From Rugamonas sp. A1-17 (GTDB lineage Bacteria; Pseudomonadota; Gammaproteobacteria; Burkholderiales; Burkholderiaceae_D), in contig JAJLPB010000010.1 of assembly GCA_025548565.1 (NCBI GenBank), positions 62,001 to 126,000 on the forward strand: a DNA stretch of 64,000 bases. Reading direction: 5' to 3'. Numbering within the stretch: position 1 is the stretch's first letter; every line of letters starts with the position of its first letter. A program made the position numbers and the translations under genes. The notes under the pieces are model-generated. The model worked only from the letters and a program-made list of their open reading frames with translations. It was not told the origin of the DNA and did not search any database. This document shows positions 8,853 through 17,571 of this stretch, piece by piece.

Positions 8853-9992
8853 ATGACCTCCGCCTTACCTTTCTTGCCTTTTTCGAAACCTACCATCGAT
8901 GAGGCAACCATTGCCGCCGTCGGCGACGTGCTGCGTTCCGGCTGGATCACCAGCGGCCCCAAAGTGGCCGCCTTCGAAGCCCAGATGTCCGAATACTTCG
9001 GCGGCCGCCCCGTGCGCACCTTCAATTCCGGCACCTGCACGATGGAGATCGCGCTGCGCATCGCCGGCATCGGCGCCGGCGACGAAGTCATCACCACCTC
9101 GATCTCCTGGGTCGCCACCGCCAACGTCATCATCGAAGTGGGCGCCACGCCGGTGTTCGCCGACATCGACCCGATCACCCGCAACATCGACCTGGACAAG
9201 GTCGAAGCCGCGATCACGCCGCGCACCAAGGCCATCATCCCGGTCTACCTGTCCGGCCTGCCGGTCGACATGGACCGCCTGTACGCCATCGCGAAAAAGC
9301 ACAACCTGCGCGTGATCGAGGACGCGGCCCAGGCCTTCGGCTCCGAATGGAACGGCAAGCGCATCGGCTCGTTCGGCGACTTCGTCTCGTTCAGCTTCCA
9401 GGCCAACAAGAACATCACCACCGGCGAAGGTGGCGCGCTGGTGCTGAACAACCTGGAAGAAGCCAGGCTGGCCGAGAAGTACCGCCTGCAAGGCGTGACC
9501 CGCAGCGGCGTCGACGGCATCGATGTCGACGTCCTCGGCGGCAAGTACAACATGAGCGACATCATGGCCGCCATCGGCCTGGGCCAGTTCGCCAACATCG
9601 ACAACATCACCGCGCACCGCCGCAACCTGGCGCGCCACTACTACCAAGCCTTCGGCCCCGAGTTCGAGGCGCAGTCCGGCGCCCAGCTGCCGGTGCAGGC
9701 TTTCGAGACCAGCAATTACCACCTGTTCCAGATCGTGTTGCCCGATAACGGCCCCACCACCCGCGCCGACTTCATGCGCGCGATGCAGGAGCGCTTCAAC
9801 ATCGGCACCGGCTACCACTACGCGCCCATCCACCTGTTCACCATGTACCGCGAGCGCGGCTTCAAGGAGGGCATGTTCCCCGTGTCGGAAAAAATCGGCC
9901 GCCTGACGGTGACCCTGCCGATGTTCTACGCCATGACCACGGCCGATGTCGACCGTGCCGTCGCAGCCGTGAAAGCGATCTTGATCAAATGA
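8853..9992 (+). CDS. arnB: UDP-4-amino-4-deoxy-L-arabinose aminotransferase
   Basis: A 379-residue DegT/DnrJ/EryC1 sugar aminotransferase. It converts UDP-4-keto-pentose to UDP-Ara4N using glutamate and PLP. The N-terminal PFSKPTIDEATIAAV, GSGWIT-type turn (SGWITSGP), VIEDAAQAFGS and FSFQANKNITTGEGG are visible. The PLP Lys is residue 186, in the position of the ArnB Lys. The ATG at 8853 with GAGAG nine bases upstream was chosen over a GTG three codons earlier. It lies in the middle of the arn operon, and its TGA overlaps the arnC ATG by 4 nt. Confidence 0.95.
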   Translation: MTSALPFLPFSKPTIDEATIAAVGDVLRSGWITSGPKVAAFEAQMSEYFGGRPVRTFNSGTCTMEIALRIAGIGAGDEVITTSISWVATANVIIEVGATPVFADIDPITRNIDLDKVEAAITPRTKAIIPVYLSGLPVDMDRLYAIAKKHNLRVIEDAAQAFGSEWNGKRIGSFGDFVSFSFQANKNITTGEGGALVLNNLEEARLAEKYRLQGVTRSGVDGIDVDVLGGKYNMSDIMAAIGLGQFANIDNITAHRRNLARHYYQAFGPEFEAQSGAQLPVQAFETSNYHLFQIVLPDNGPTTRADFMRAMQERFNIGTGYHYAPIHLFTMYRERGFKEGMFPVSEKIGRLTVTLPMFYAMTTADVDRAVAAVKAILIK

Positions 9993-10999
9993 GTGTGTCG
10001 TTGATGAAACCAGAAATTTCCGTCGTTATCCCGATCTACAACGAGCAGGCCGGCCTGCAAGCCTTGTTCGACCGCCTGTACCCGGCGCTCGACAAGCTGG
10101 GCACCACCTACGAGATCGTGTTCGTCAACGACGGCAGCCGCGACAACTCGGTCTCGATATTGGCCGAGCAGTTCCGCACCCGTCCCGACGTCACCCGCGT
10201 GGTGCTGTTCAATGGTAACTACGGCCAGCACATGGCCATCCTGGCCGGCTTCGAAGCCTCGCGCGGCGACATCATGATCACGCTGGACGCCGACCTGCAA
10301 AACCCGCCCGAGGAAATCGGCAACCTGGTGGCCAAGATCCGCGAAGGCTACGACTACGTCGGCTCGATCCGCCGCAAGCGCCAGGATTCGGCGTGGCGCA
10401 CCTACGCGTCCAAGGCCATGAACCATCTGCGCGAGCGCATCACCAACATCAAGATCACCGACCAGGGCAATATGCTGCGCGCCTACGGCCGCAACGTGAT
10501 CGACCTGGTCAACCAGTGCGGCGAGGTCAACACCTTCGTGCCGGCGCTGGCCTACCGCTTCGCCCGCAAGCCGACCGAGATCATCGTCGAGCACGAGGAG
10601 CGCGCGGCCGGCGAATCGAAGTACTCCTTGTACAGCCTGATCCGCCTGAACTTCGACCTGGTCACCGGCTTCTCGCTGGTGCCGCTGCAATTCTTCTCGA
10701 TGTTCGGCATCCTGCTGTCGATCGCCTCCGGCCTGCTGGTGCTGGTGCTGCTGGTGCGTCGCCTGTTCCTGGGCGCCGAGGCGGAAGGCCTGTTCACGCT
10801 GTTCGCGATTGCCTTCTTCTTCATGGGCACTATCCTGTTTGGTATCGGCCTGCTGGGCGAGTACGTGGGCCGCATCTTCCAGCAAGTGCGCGCACGTCCA
10901 CGTTATGTGGTGCAGACGATCCTTGAACAAAAGCCCGGCCAGCCGCTTGACGCGCCGGCCGGTGTGGAAAAACGAACCGTAGGCCGAGGCCATGAGTGA
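9989..10999 (+). CDS. arnC: Undecaprenyl-phosphate 4-deoxy-4-formamido-L-arabinose transferase
   Basis: A 336-residue GT2 enzyme that transfers formyl-Ara4N from UDP to undecaprenyl phosphate on the cytoplasmic face of the inner membrane. The GT-A domain shows SVVIPIYNEQAGLQ, FVNDGSRDNS and the metal-binding LDADLQNPPEEI. A conserved ERAAGESKYS segment precedes two C-terminal transmembrane helices (about residues 230-300). Length is close to E. coli ArnC (322). The ATG overlaps the arnB stop, and the 3' end overlaps the formyltransferase gene by 8 nt, a tightly coupled arrangement. Confidence 0.95.
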   Translation: MSVSLMKPEISVVIPIYNEQAGLQALFDRLYPALDKLGTTYEIVFVNDGSRDNSVSILAEQFRTRPDVTRVVLFNGNYGQHMAILAGFEASRGDIMITLDADLQNPPEEIGNLVAKIREGYDYVGSIRRKRQDSAWRTYASKAMNHLRERITNIKITDQGNMLRAYGRNVIDLVNQCGEVNTFVPALAYRFARKPTEIIVEHEERAAGESKYSLYSLIRLNFDLVTGFSLVPLQFFSMFGILLSIASGLLVLVLLVRRLFLGAEAEGLFTLFAIAFFFMGTILFGIGLLGEYVGRIFQQVRARPRYVVQTILEQKPGQPLDAPAGVEKRTVGRGHE

Positions 11000-11936
11000 A
11001 TCCAATAAGCGTCAACGCGCCGTCGTCTTCGGCTACCACAACGTCGGCGTACGCTGCCTGAAGGTCCTGCTGGCCGGCGGCGTCGATGTCGCGCTGGTGG
11101 TCACGCACGAGGACAGCAGCGACGAGAACATCTGGTTCGAGTCGGTGATCTCGCTGTGCCAGGCCGAGGGCATCCCCTACATCACGCCGGCCGACGCCAA
11201 ATCGCCCGAGCTGCTGGCGCAGGTGCGGGAGATCGCGCCGGACCTGATGTTCAGCTTCTACTACCGCAACATGCTGCCGGCCGAGCTGCTGGCGGTGGCG
11301 CCCGCGTTCAACATGCACGGCTCGCTGCTGCCGGAATTCCGCGGCCGCGCGCCGGTCAATTGGGCCGTGCTGCACGGCGCCACCGTCACCGGCGCCACCT
11401 TGCACGAGATGACCGTCAAGCCGGACGCCGGCGACATCGTGTCGCAGATGGAAGTGCCGATCCTGCCGGACGACACCGCCTTCGAGGTGTTCGGCAAGGT
11501 CACCGTGGCGGCCGAGCAGGCGCTGTGGATGGTGCTGCCCTCGCTGCTGGACGGCACGGCGCCGCGCATCAAGAACGACCTGAGCAAGGGCGGCTACTTC
11601 GGCGGCCGCAAGCCCGAGGACGGCCGCATCAACTGGCTGCTGCCGGCCCAGGACGTGTACAACCTGCACCGCGCCGTGGCCCCGCCCTACCCCGGCGCCT
11701 TCACCGATATCGGCGGCGTGCGCTACGTGCTGCAACGGGCCCGATTATCTGGCAATTTCGGCAATGTTGTATCGCTAAGTTTGCCACCGGGCTTGACAGT
11801 AGTGGATAATTGCATCTTTGGCGTGTGCGGCGATGGCCGCATGCTGACGATTTCCGCCTTGACGGCCGACGGAATCCCCGTGACGGCCGAGCAGTTGCGA
11901 TCCCGCCTGGCGGAGCTGTCCGCTGGCGGACAATGA
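10992..11936 (+). CDS. arnA: UDP-Ara4N formyltransferase (separate ArnA N-terminal half)
   Basis: A 314-residue protein equal to the N-terminal, formyl-tetrahydrofolate-dependent half of enterobacterial ArnA. It formylates the 4-amine of UDP-Ara4N before ArnC uses it. The catalytic triad corresponds to N107 and H109 in FNMHGSLLPEFRGRAP and D145 in KPDAGDIV. GGYFGGRKPEDGRINW marks the linker to the C-terminal OB-like subdomain. In E. coli and P. aeruginosa this half is fused to a dehydrogenase/decarboxylase; here the stop at 11936 is followed 22 nt later by a separate dehydrogenase gene. The pair together covers all ArnA functions. Confidence 0.9.
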   Translation: MSESNKRQRAVVFGYHNVGVRCLKVLLAGGVDVALVVTHEDSSDENIWFESVISLCQAEGIPYITPADAKSPELLAQVREIAPDLMFSFYYRNMLPAELLAVAPAFNMHGSLLPEFRGRAPVNWAVLHGATVTGATLHEMTVKPDAGDIVSQMEVPILPDDTAFEVFGKVTVAAEQALWMVLPSLLDGTAPRIKNDLSKGGYFGGRKPEDGRINWLLPAQDVYNLHRAVAPPYPGAFTDIGGVRYVLQRARLSGNFGNVVSLSLPPGLTVVDNCIFGVCGDGRMLTISALTADGIPVTAEQLRSRLAELSAGGQ

Positions 11937-11958
11937 ACATTACCTGGGTAACTATCAC

Positions 11959-13011
11959 ATGAAAAAAGTCCTCATCCTCGGCGTCAACGGCTTCATTGGC
12001 CATCACCTGTCGAAGCGCATCCTGGAAACGACCGACTGGCATGTCTACGGCATGGACATGAGCACCGACCGTATCACCGACGTCCTGGAGAATGAGGCGT
12101 ACAAGTCGCGCATGCACTTCTTCGAAGGCGACATCACCATCAACAAGGAATGGGTCGAGTACCACGTCAAGAAGTGCGACGTGATCCTGCCGCTGGTGGC
12201 GATCGCCACGCCGTCGACCTACGTCAAGGCGCCGCTGCGCGTGTTCGAGCTGGACTTCGAAGCCAACCTGCCTATCGTGCGCTCGGCCGCCAAGTACGGC
12301 AAGCACCTGGTGTTCCCGTCGACCTCGGAAGTGTACGGCATGTGCCACGACGAAGAGTTCGATCCCGAGAACTCCGAGCTGATCTGCGGCCCGATCAACA
12401 AGCCGCGCTGGATCTACTCCAACGCCAAGCAGCTGATGGACCGCGTGATCTGGGGCTACGGCATGGAAGGCCTGAACTTCACCCTGTTCCGTCCGTTCAA
12501 CTGGATCGGCGCCGGCCTCGACTCCATCCACACGCCGAAAGAAGGCTCGTCGCGCGTGGTGACCCAGTTCTTCGGCCACATCGTCCGTGGCGAGAACATC
12601 TCGCTGGTGGACGGCGGCGCGCAGAAACGCGCGTTCACCGACATCGACGACGGCATCGACGCGCTGATGAAGATCATCGAGAACAAGAACGGCGCCGCCA
12701 CCGGCAAGATCTACAACATCGGCAACCCGGTCAACAACTACTCGATCCGCGAGCTGGCCGGCATGATGCTGGAACTGGCGCCGCAGTACCCGGAGTACGC
12801 CGAAGGCGCCGCCAAGGTCAAGATCGTCGAGACGACGTCGGGCGCCTACTACGGCGCCGGCTACCAGGACGTGCAGAACCGCGTGCCGAAGATCACCAAC
12901 ACCTGCGAAGAGCTGGGCTGGAAACCGACCACCACCATGGCCGACGCGCTGAAGAAAATCTTCGACGCCTACCGTGGCCAGGTGGCCGAAGCACAAAAAC
13001 TGATGGACTAA
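11959..13011 (+). CDS. UDP-glucuronate dehydrogenase/decarboxylase (separate ArnA C-terminal half)
   Basis: A 350-residue extended short-chain dehydrogenase, matching the C-terminal half of ArnA. It oxidises UDP-glucuronate and decarboxylates it to the UDP-4-keto-pentose used by ArnB. The Rossmann motif GVNGFIGHHL, the PSTSEVYGM segment (Ser/Glu of the active site), the YSNAK Tyr-Lys pair and the KRAFTDIDDGIDAL region with the conserved Arg are all present. It begins with its own ATG, 22 nt after the formyltransferase stop, so the ArnA activities are made as two polypeptides. No UDP-glucose dehydrogenase (ugd) is in the window. Confidence 0.93.
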   Translation: MKKVLILGVNGFIGHHLSKRILETTDWHVYGMDMSTDRITDVLENEAYKSRMHFFEGDITINKEWVEYHVKKCDVILPLVAIATPSTYVKAPLRVFELDFEANLPIVRSAAKYGKHLVFPSTSEVYGMCHDEEFDPENSELICGPINKPRWIYSNAKQLMDRVIWGYGMEGLNFTLFRPFNWIGAGLDSIHTPKEGSSRVVTQFFGHIVRGENISLVDGGAQKRAFTDIDDGIDALMKIIENKNGAATGKIYNIGNPVNNYSIRELAGMMLELAPQYPEYAEGAAKVKIVETTSGAYYGAGYQDVQNRVPKITNTCEELGWKPTTTMADALKKIFDAYRGQVAEAQKLMD

Positions 13012-13014
13012 GAT

Positions 13015-13992
13015 TTGACCGAGACTTTGCAACCGCAAGCGCCGCTGATGGTGTTGAAGATTGATGTCGACACCTACCGCGGCACCCGTGAAGGCACCCT
13101 GAACCTGGTGCGCATGCTGAAGGCGCACAACGCCCAGGCCACTTTCCTGTTTTCGCTGGGACCGGACCACACCGGCTGGGCGCTGCGCCGCGCGCTGCGT
13201 CCGGGGTTCTTCAGCAAAGTCTCGCGCACATCCGTGGTCGAGCACTACGGCCTCAAGACGCTGATGTACGGCACCCTGCTGCCGGGCCCGGACATCGGCA
13301 AGGACTGCGCCGCCCAGATGCGCTCCGTGCGCGACGCCGGCTTCGAATGCGGCATCCACACCTGGGACCACGTGCTGTGGCAGGACAACGTCGCCAAGCG
13401 CGACGGCAAATGGTCCACCACCATGATGCGCAAGGCCGCCGCCCGCTACACGCAGGTGTTCGGCACGGCGCCGCGCACCCACGGCGCGGCCGGCTGGCAG
13501 ATGAACAACGCCGCCTTCGCCGAACATGACGCGGCCGGCTATGCCTACGCCTCCGACGGCCGCTGCGTGCTCAACGAGAACGGCACGCTGGCCAATCCGG
13601 CCGACGGCCCGCACCGCCTGTCCGACGGCGGCAAGGTGCTGTCCCACATCCAGCTGCCGACCACGCTGCCGACCCTGGACGAACTGCTGGGCCGCGAGAT
13701 CGACGGCGTCGTCATCGGCACCGGCAACATCGCCGCTTTCCTGCTGAAGCTGACGGCCGGCGCCACGCGCGACCACGTATATACTTTGCACGCCGAGCTT
13801 GAAGGACAAAAACTCGCCCCCATATTCGAGCAGTTATTGGCTGGCTGGAAGGCGCAAGGCTACACATTGGCGTCGATGGCCGATTACCATCAGAAGGTCC
13901 AGCACCAGACCATGCCGGTTTGCCCGATCACCTGGGGCGAGCTGCCCGGTCGCTCGGGCCAGCTGATCGTGCAGGGCGCTGCCCGTTCTTAA
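13015..13992 (+). CDS. arnD: 4-deoxy-4-formamido-L-arabinose-phosphoundecaprenol deformylase
   Basis: A 325-residue polysaccharide-deacetylase (NodB) family enzyme that removes the formyl group from the lipid-linked sugar before export. LKIDVDTYRGTREGT holds the metal Asp pair, and GIHTWDHVLWQ holds the metal His residues. PAAGW-type core (GAAGWQMN), YASDGRCV and VYTLHAELEG follow. A TTG start at 13015, 3 nt after the preceding stop, gives the full length. The E. coli protein would align better with a start at the internal ATG 13048 (MVLKIDVDTYRG), which lacks a clear ribosome site, so the start is uncertain. Last arn gene of the operon. Confidence 0.92.
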   Translation: MTETLQPQAPLMVLKIDVDTYRGTREGTLNLVRMLKAHNAQATFLFSLGPDHTGWALRRALRPGFFSKVSRTSVVEHYGLKTLMYGTLLPGPDIGKDCAAQMRSVRDAGFECGIHTWDHVLWQDNVAKRDGKWSTTMMRKAAARYTQVFGTAPRTHGAAGWQMNNAAFAEHDAAGYAYASDGRCVLNENGTLANPADGPHRLSDGGKVLSHIQLPTTLPTLDELLGREIDGVVIGTGNIAAFLLKLTAGATRDHVYTLHAELEGQKLAPIFEQLLAGWKAQGYTLASMADYHQKVQHQTMPVCPITWGELPGRSGQLIVQGAARS

Positions 13993-14016
13993 TGCGTACC
14001 GTTCAGGAGATAGCCT

Positions 14017-14481
14017 GTGGCTGATAGCCCTTCCGTAGTGACCGATTTTTCCGCCGCCATGACCGGCGGCCAGACCTTCCAGCTGTCGGGCCGGCCCGCG
14101 CGCCATACCGTGCTGTTCTTCTACCCCAAGGACAACACGCCGGGCTGCACCACCGAAAACATGGCGTTCCGCGACCTGTACCAGCAATTCCAGGCGGCCG
14201 GCACCGAAATCTACGGCATCAGCCGCGATTCGCTGCGCTCGCACGAGAGCTTCAAGACCAAGCTGGGCCTGCCCTTCGAGCTCATTTCCGACCCCGACGA
14301 GGCGCTCTGCCAGCAGTTCGGCGTCATGAAGATGAAGCAAATGTACGGCAAGACGGTGCGCGGCATCGAACGCAGTACGTTTGTGATTGACGCTACCGGG
14401 CAATTGGTGAAAGAATGGAGAGGCGTGAAAGTAGCGGGTCACGTCGATGAAGTGCTGGAATTTGTAGCGCGTCAGGCCTGA
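14017..14481 (+). CDS. bcp: Thiol peroxidase, BCP/PrxQ family
   Basis: A 154-residue peroxiredoxin that reduces hydrogen and organic peroxides. FFYPKDNTPGCTTEN has the peroxidatic Cys at residue 44. The second Cys five residues later, present in E. coli BCP, is replaced (Met49), and the only other Cys is residue 98, so resolution must use that Cys or an external thiol. GISRDS and GIERSTFVID are typical of the family. The start is GTG at 14017, with AGGAGA six bases upstream. It is 24 nt after arnD and probably the last gene of that transcript. Confidence 0.93.
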   Translation: MADSPSVVTDFSAAMTGGQTFQLSGRPARHTVLFFYPKDNTPGCTTENMAFRDLYQQFQAAGTEIYGISRDSLRSHESFKTKLGLPFELISDPDEALCQQFGVMKMKQMYGKTVRGIERSTFVIDATGQLVKEWRGVKVAGHVDEVLEFVARQA

Positions 14482-14755
14482 TTGTTGTACGCGTTGCGGC
14501 TTCCAGAGTTGCTCAACCGTAGCAGAACTATGCGTAACAGCCCTTGAGTCATCACTGTAATTCACACCACCACCCTACATGGTGGCCAGCCGGCCACCAC
14601 GCGGTACTTTCTCCGGGCATGATGAGCGCCCGTCGGCAGTCTTATAACCCAGTTTTACCCAGCATCCACCCCATCCGGTCCCAACACTTTCATGACCAGA
14701 AAGTGCGCTGCGCCTATGGGCGGATTCCTCCAGATATTTTTCAAATGAGATCCTG

Positions 14756-16597
14756 ATGCCACTGCCAAAATTACCTAGTAAGCCAGCGACTATACTTCTG
14801 GCCAAAGATTACCCCAAAGCGACAGGGCCGCGCCCAGTCCCCGCCATCGCAGCGGTGGCTGACGTCGCGCCCGCGCCGAAGAAAGCGGCGCCTGTCAAAG
14901 CAGTTCCTGTAGCAAAAGCCAAAGCGGAAACCCCGAAAACCACCACCAAGTCAAAAGCCGTGGCCGCCGTACTGAAGGCCGCGCCCGCCGTATTGAAAAA
15001 CGCCGCCGCCGGCATTGCGCCTGCCGCCGTGGTTGCCCCCCCTGCGGTCAAGCCGGCCGCCAAGGCCAAGCCGGCTCCGGCCGCGCGCAGCAAGGTCACG
15101 CCGATCACCGCCGAGGCGCCGCATCCGGCCAAGCACAAGCCGCATGAAGTGGCGATCAAGTCCTCGACCAGCCGCCACGCCGACCAGACCGGCACCACCA
15201 AGCTGTTCGTGCTGGACACCAACGTGCTGATGCACGATCCATCGTCGCTGTTCCGCTTCGAGGAGCACGACGTCTACCTGCCGATGATGACGCTGGAAGA
15301 GCTGGACAACCACAAGAAGGGCATGACCGAGGTGGCGCGCAACGCCCGCCAGGTGTCGCGCACCCTGGACGCGCTGGTTTCCAACACCGACGACGACGCC
15401 ATCGAGAACGGCATCCTGCTGTCCAAGCTGGGCAACAAGGACGCCAAGGGCCGCCTGTACTTCCAGACGCGCCTGCAAACGGCGGACCTGCCGGTCGGCC
15501 TGCCGGTCGGCAAGGCCGACAACCAGATCCTGTCCGTGGTCCGCTCGCTGGAAGCGGAACAGGAAGGCCGCCCCGTGGTGCTGGTGTCCAAGGACATCAA
15601 CATGCGCATCAAGGCGCGCGCGCTGGGCCTGCCGGCCGAGGACTACTTCAACGACCACGTGCTGGAAGACACCGACCTGCTGTACTCGGGCATCGTCCAG
15701 CTGCCGGACGATTTCTGGACCAAGCACGGCAAGGACCTGGAATCCTGGCAGGAGAACAAGAACGGCCAGAGCGCGACGTTCTATCGCGTCACCGGTCCGT
15801 TCGTGCCGTCGCTGCTGGTCAACCAGTTCATCTTCCTGGAGCCGAAGAATGGCGAAGCGCCGTTCTACGGCCAGGTCAAGCAGATCAACGGCAAGACCGC
15901 CGTGCTGCAAACCCTGCGCGACTTCAGCCACAACAAGAACAATGTGTGGGGTGTCACCGCCCGCAACCGCGAGCAGAACTTCGCCTTGAACTTGCTGATG
16001 AATCCGGAATGCGACTTCGTCACCCTGCTGGGCCAGGCCGGTACCGGCAAGACCCTGCTGGCCCTGGCCGCAGGCCTGGCGCAGGTGCTGGAGACCAAGC
16101 TCTACAACGAAATCATCGTCACCCGCGTGACGGTGCCGGTCGGTGAAGACATCGGTTTCCTGCCTGGTACGGAAGAAGAGAAGATGTCGCCATGGATGGG
16201 CGCGTTCGACGACAATCTGGAAGTGCTCAACAAGTCCGATTCGGACGGTGGCGAATGGGGCCGTGCGGCGACGCAGGACCTGATCCGCTCACGCATCAAG
16301 ATCAAGTCGCTCAACTTCATGCGCGGCCGCACCTTCGTCAACAAGTTCCTGATCATCGACGAAGCGCAGAACTTGACGCCGAAACAGGTCAAGACGCTGG
16401 TGACGCGCGCCGGTCCCGGCACCAAGATCCTGTGCCTGGGTAACATCGCGCAGATCGACACGCCTTACCTGACCGAAGGTTCAAGCGGCCTGACGTATGT
16501 GGTGGATCGCTTCAAGGGATGGTCGCACAGCGGTCACGTGACGCTGGCGCGCGGCGAACGCTCGCGCCTGGCCGACCACGCCAGCGACGTGTTGTAG
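14756..16597 (+). CDS. PIN-PhoH family protein (PhoH2/YlaK type)
   Basis: A 613-residue protein with three parts. Residues 1-140 are a low-complexity Ala/Pro/Lys linker. A PIN nuclease domain follows, from about residue 148 (LFVLDTNVLMHD, with EELDNHKKG carrying further acidic residues). The C-terminal PhoH ATPase domain has Walker A GQAGTGKTLL near residue 426, PVGEDIGFLPGTEEEK and Walker B FLIIDEAQNLTP. PIN-PhoH proteins act as RNA helicase/RNases in species studied. The basic linker may contact nucleic acid. The gene stands alone between bcp and a terminator, and the 274 nt before it contain no clear gene. Confidence 0.93.
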   Translation: MPLPKLPSKPATILLAKDYPKATGPRPVPAIAAVADVAPAPKKAAPVKAVPVAKAKAETPKTTTKSKAVAAVLKAAPAVLKNAAAGIAPAAVVAPPAVKPAAKAKPAPAARSKVTPITAEAPHPAKHKPHEVAIKSSTSRHADQTGTTKLFVLDTNVLMHDPSSLFRFEEHDVYLPMMTLEELDNHKKGMTEVARNARQVSRTLDALVSNTDDDAIENGILLSKLGNKDAKGRLYFQTRLQTADLPVGLPVGKADNQILSVVRSLEAEQEGRPVVLVSKDINMRIKARALGLPAEDYFNDHVLEDTDLLYSGIVQLPDDFWTKHGKDLESWQENKNGQSATFYRVTGPFVPSLLVNQFIFLEPKNGEAPFYGQVKQINGKTAVLQTLRDFSHNKNNVWGVTARNREQNFALNLLMNPECDFVTLLGQAGTGKTLLALAAGLAQVLETKLYNEIIVTRVTVPVGEDIGFLPGTEEEKMSPWMGAFDDNLEVLNKSDSDGGEWGRAATQDLIRSRIKIKSLNFMRGRTFVNKFLIIDEAQNLTPKQVKTLVTRAGPGTKILCLGNIAQIDTPYLTEGSSGLTYVVDRFKGWSHSGHVTLARGERSRLADHASDVL

Positions 16598-16624
16598 ATG
16601 TAGTAGAATAATCCCGTACCTGTT

Positions 16625-16662
16625 AGCCCCGCCCGCAGCAATGCCGGCGGGGCTTCTTTTTT
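16625..16662 (+). terminator. Rho-independent terminator of the PhoH gene
   Basis: AGCCCCGCC (16625-16633) pairs with GGCGGGGCT (16646-16654), followed by TCTTTTTT. It lies in the short gap between the convergent PhoH and PEP-CTERM genes. Confidence 0.9.
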
Positions 16663-16665
16663 CTA

Positions 16666-17298
16666 TCAGGCTTTGTTGTTGCGGCGGCGGGCGTAACCGC
16701 CGACCAGCGCCAGGCCGCCCAGCAGCATGGCATAGGTTTCCGGCTCAGGCACAGGCGCCAGCGTGTTGACGCTGAAGCTCTGGAAATTGCCGTTGGCGGC
16801 CGCGTACTGCACTTGCTGGCCGCCATCGCAGCAGCCTTCCAGGCCGTAGATGGTCAGCTTGTGGTTGCCGGCCGACAGCGCCTGGTTGTTGATCAGGAAG
16901 GCGCCGTTGGGGGTGTTGTAGTTGAAATTCCACCACATGTCGTTGGTGTTCACCGCGACGGCCTGGCCGTCCAGGAACACGGCGCCGCCACGGCCAAAGT
17001 CCACACCGGCGCGGAACGAGTAGGTGCCGGCGGCGCTCAGGCCGAAATCGATGGTGGACTTGAAGGCGATGTCCGAGTTGCCGCTGCCGAACACCGAATT
17101 ATTCGACACGTTGTCGTAGCTGCTCAAAACGGTGGTATGGCCGCCGGCAACGGCTGCGTCAACCACGCTGCGGTAATCTTCCGCGCTGGCCTGCGGGCCG
17201 GCGCCGGAACTGCCGGTCTGGAAAGTGATCACGGCGGCGTTGGAGCTGCCAATGGCGGCCAATGCGAGTGCAATTGCGGCGATTTTGATGGATTTCAT
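16666..17298 (-). CDS. PEP-CTERM exported protein with CCxG motif
   Basis: A 210-residue exported protein. The signal peptide ends near SNA-A (residue 21). The body is a beta-rich domain with GLEGCCDGGQQVQY, the motif of a CCxG-type PEP-CTERM group. The C-terminus (from residue 183) is a full sorting signal: VPEPETYAML, a hydrophobic helix, then YARRRN. Such proteins are cut and anchored by an exosortase, usually in strains making extracellular polysaccharide; no exosortase gene is in this window. The 273 nt upstream are AT-rich and contain no gene that I can support. Ligand or role of the domain is unknown. Confidence 0.9.
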   Translation of the reverse strand: MKSIKIAAIALALAAIGSSNAAVITFQTGSSGAGPQASAEDYRSVVDAAVAGGHTTVLSSYDNVSNNSVFGSGNSDIAFKSTIDFGLSAAGTYSFRAGVDFGRGGAVFLDGQAVAVNTNDMWWNFNYNTPNGAFLINNQALSAGNHKLTIYGLEGCCDGGQQVQYAAANGNFQSFSVNTLAPVPEPETYAMLLGGLALVGGYARRRNNKA

Positions 17299-17571
17299 GC
17301 TAGTCCCTGTGCGGAGGTTTTATAGAAAAATGCTGGCCTGGCGCAGGGGTTGGGAGCCGGGGTGAAAATGTTTCTTTAAGCAAACTTAAAATGCGCTTAA
17401 GAATTATTTAAATGGTATCGTAAGAAAATTCCGATGTCAATCTTTAATGCGGTGCACAATAAAGACAGTGTGAACCACGAAATTGCTTGAAACCGGCAGC
17501 AACCTGTATGACACTAGACACTGCAAGTCTTTGATTTCGCCAGACTTTCGGACCACCGCCGAGACAAGACC

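Noticed and set aside
14482-14755. Possible small genes between bcp and phoH
   Set aside because: Short frames exist on both strands, but none has a ribosome site, a family match or biased third positions.
17300-17571. Search for a hicA gene upstream of the HicB-like gene and for a sigma-54 promoter before the PEP-CTERM gene
   Set aside because: No frame of HicA size or motif and no GG-N10-GC consensus is present; only AT-rich sequence was seen.
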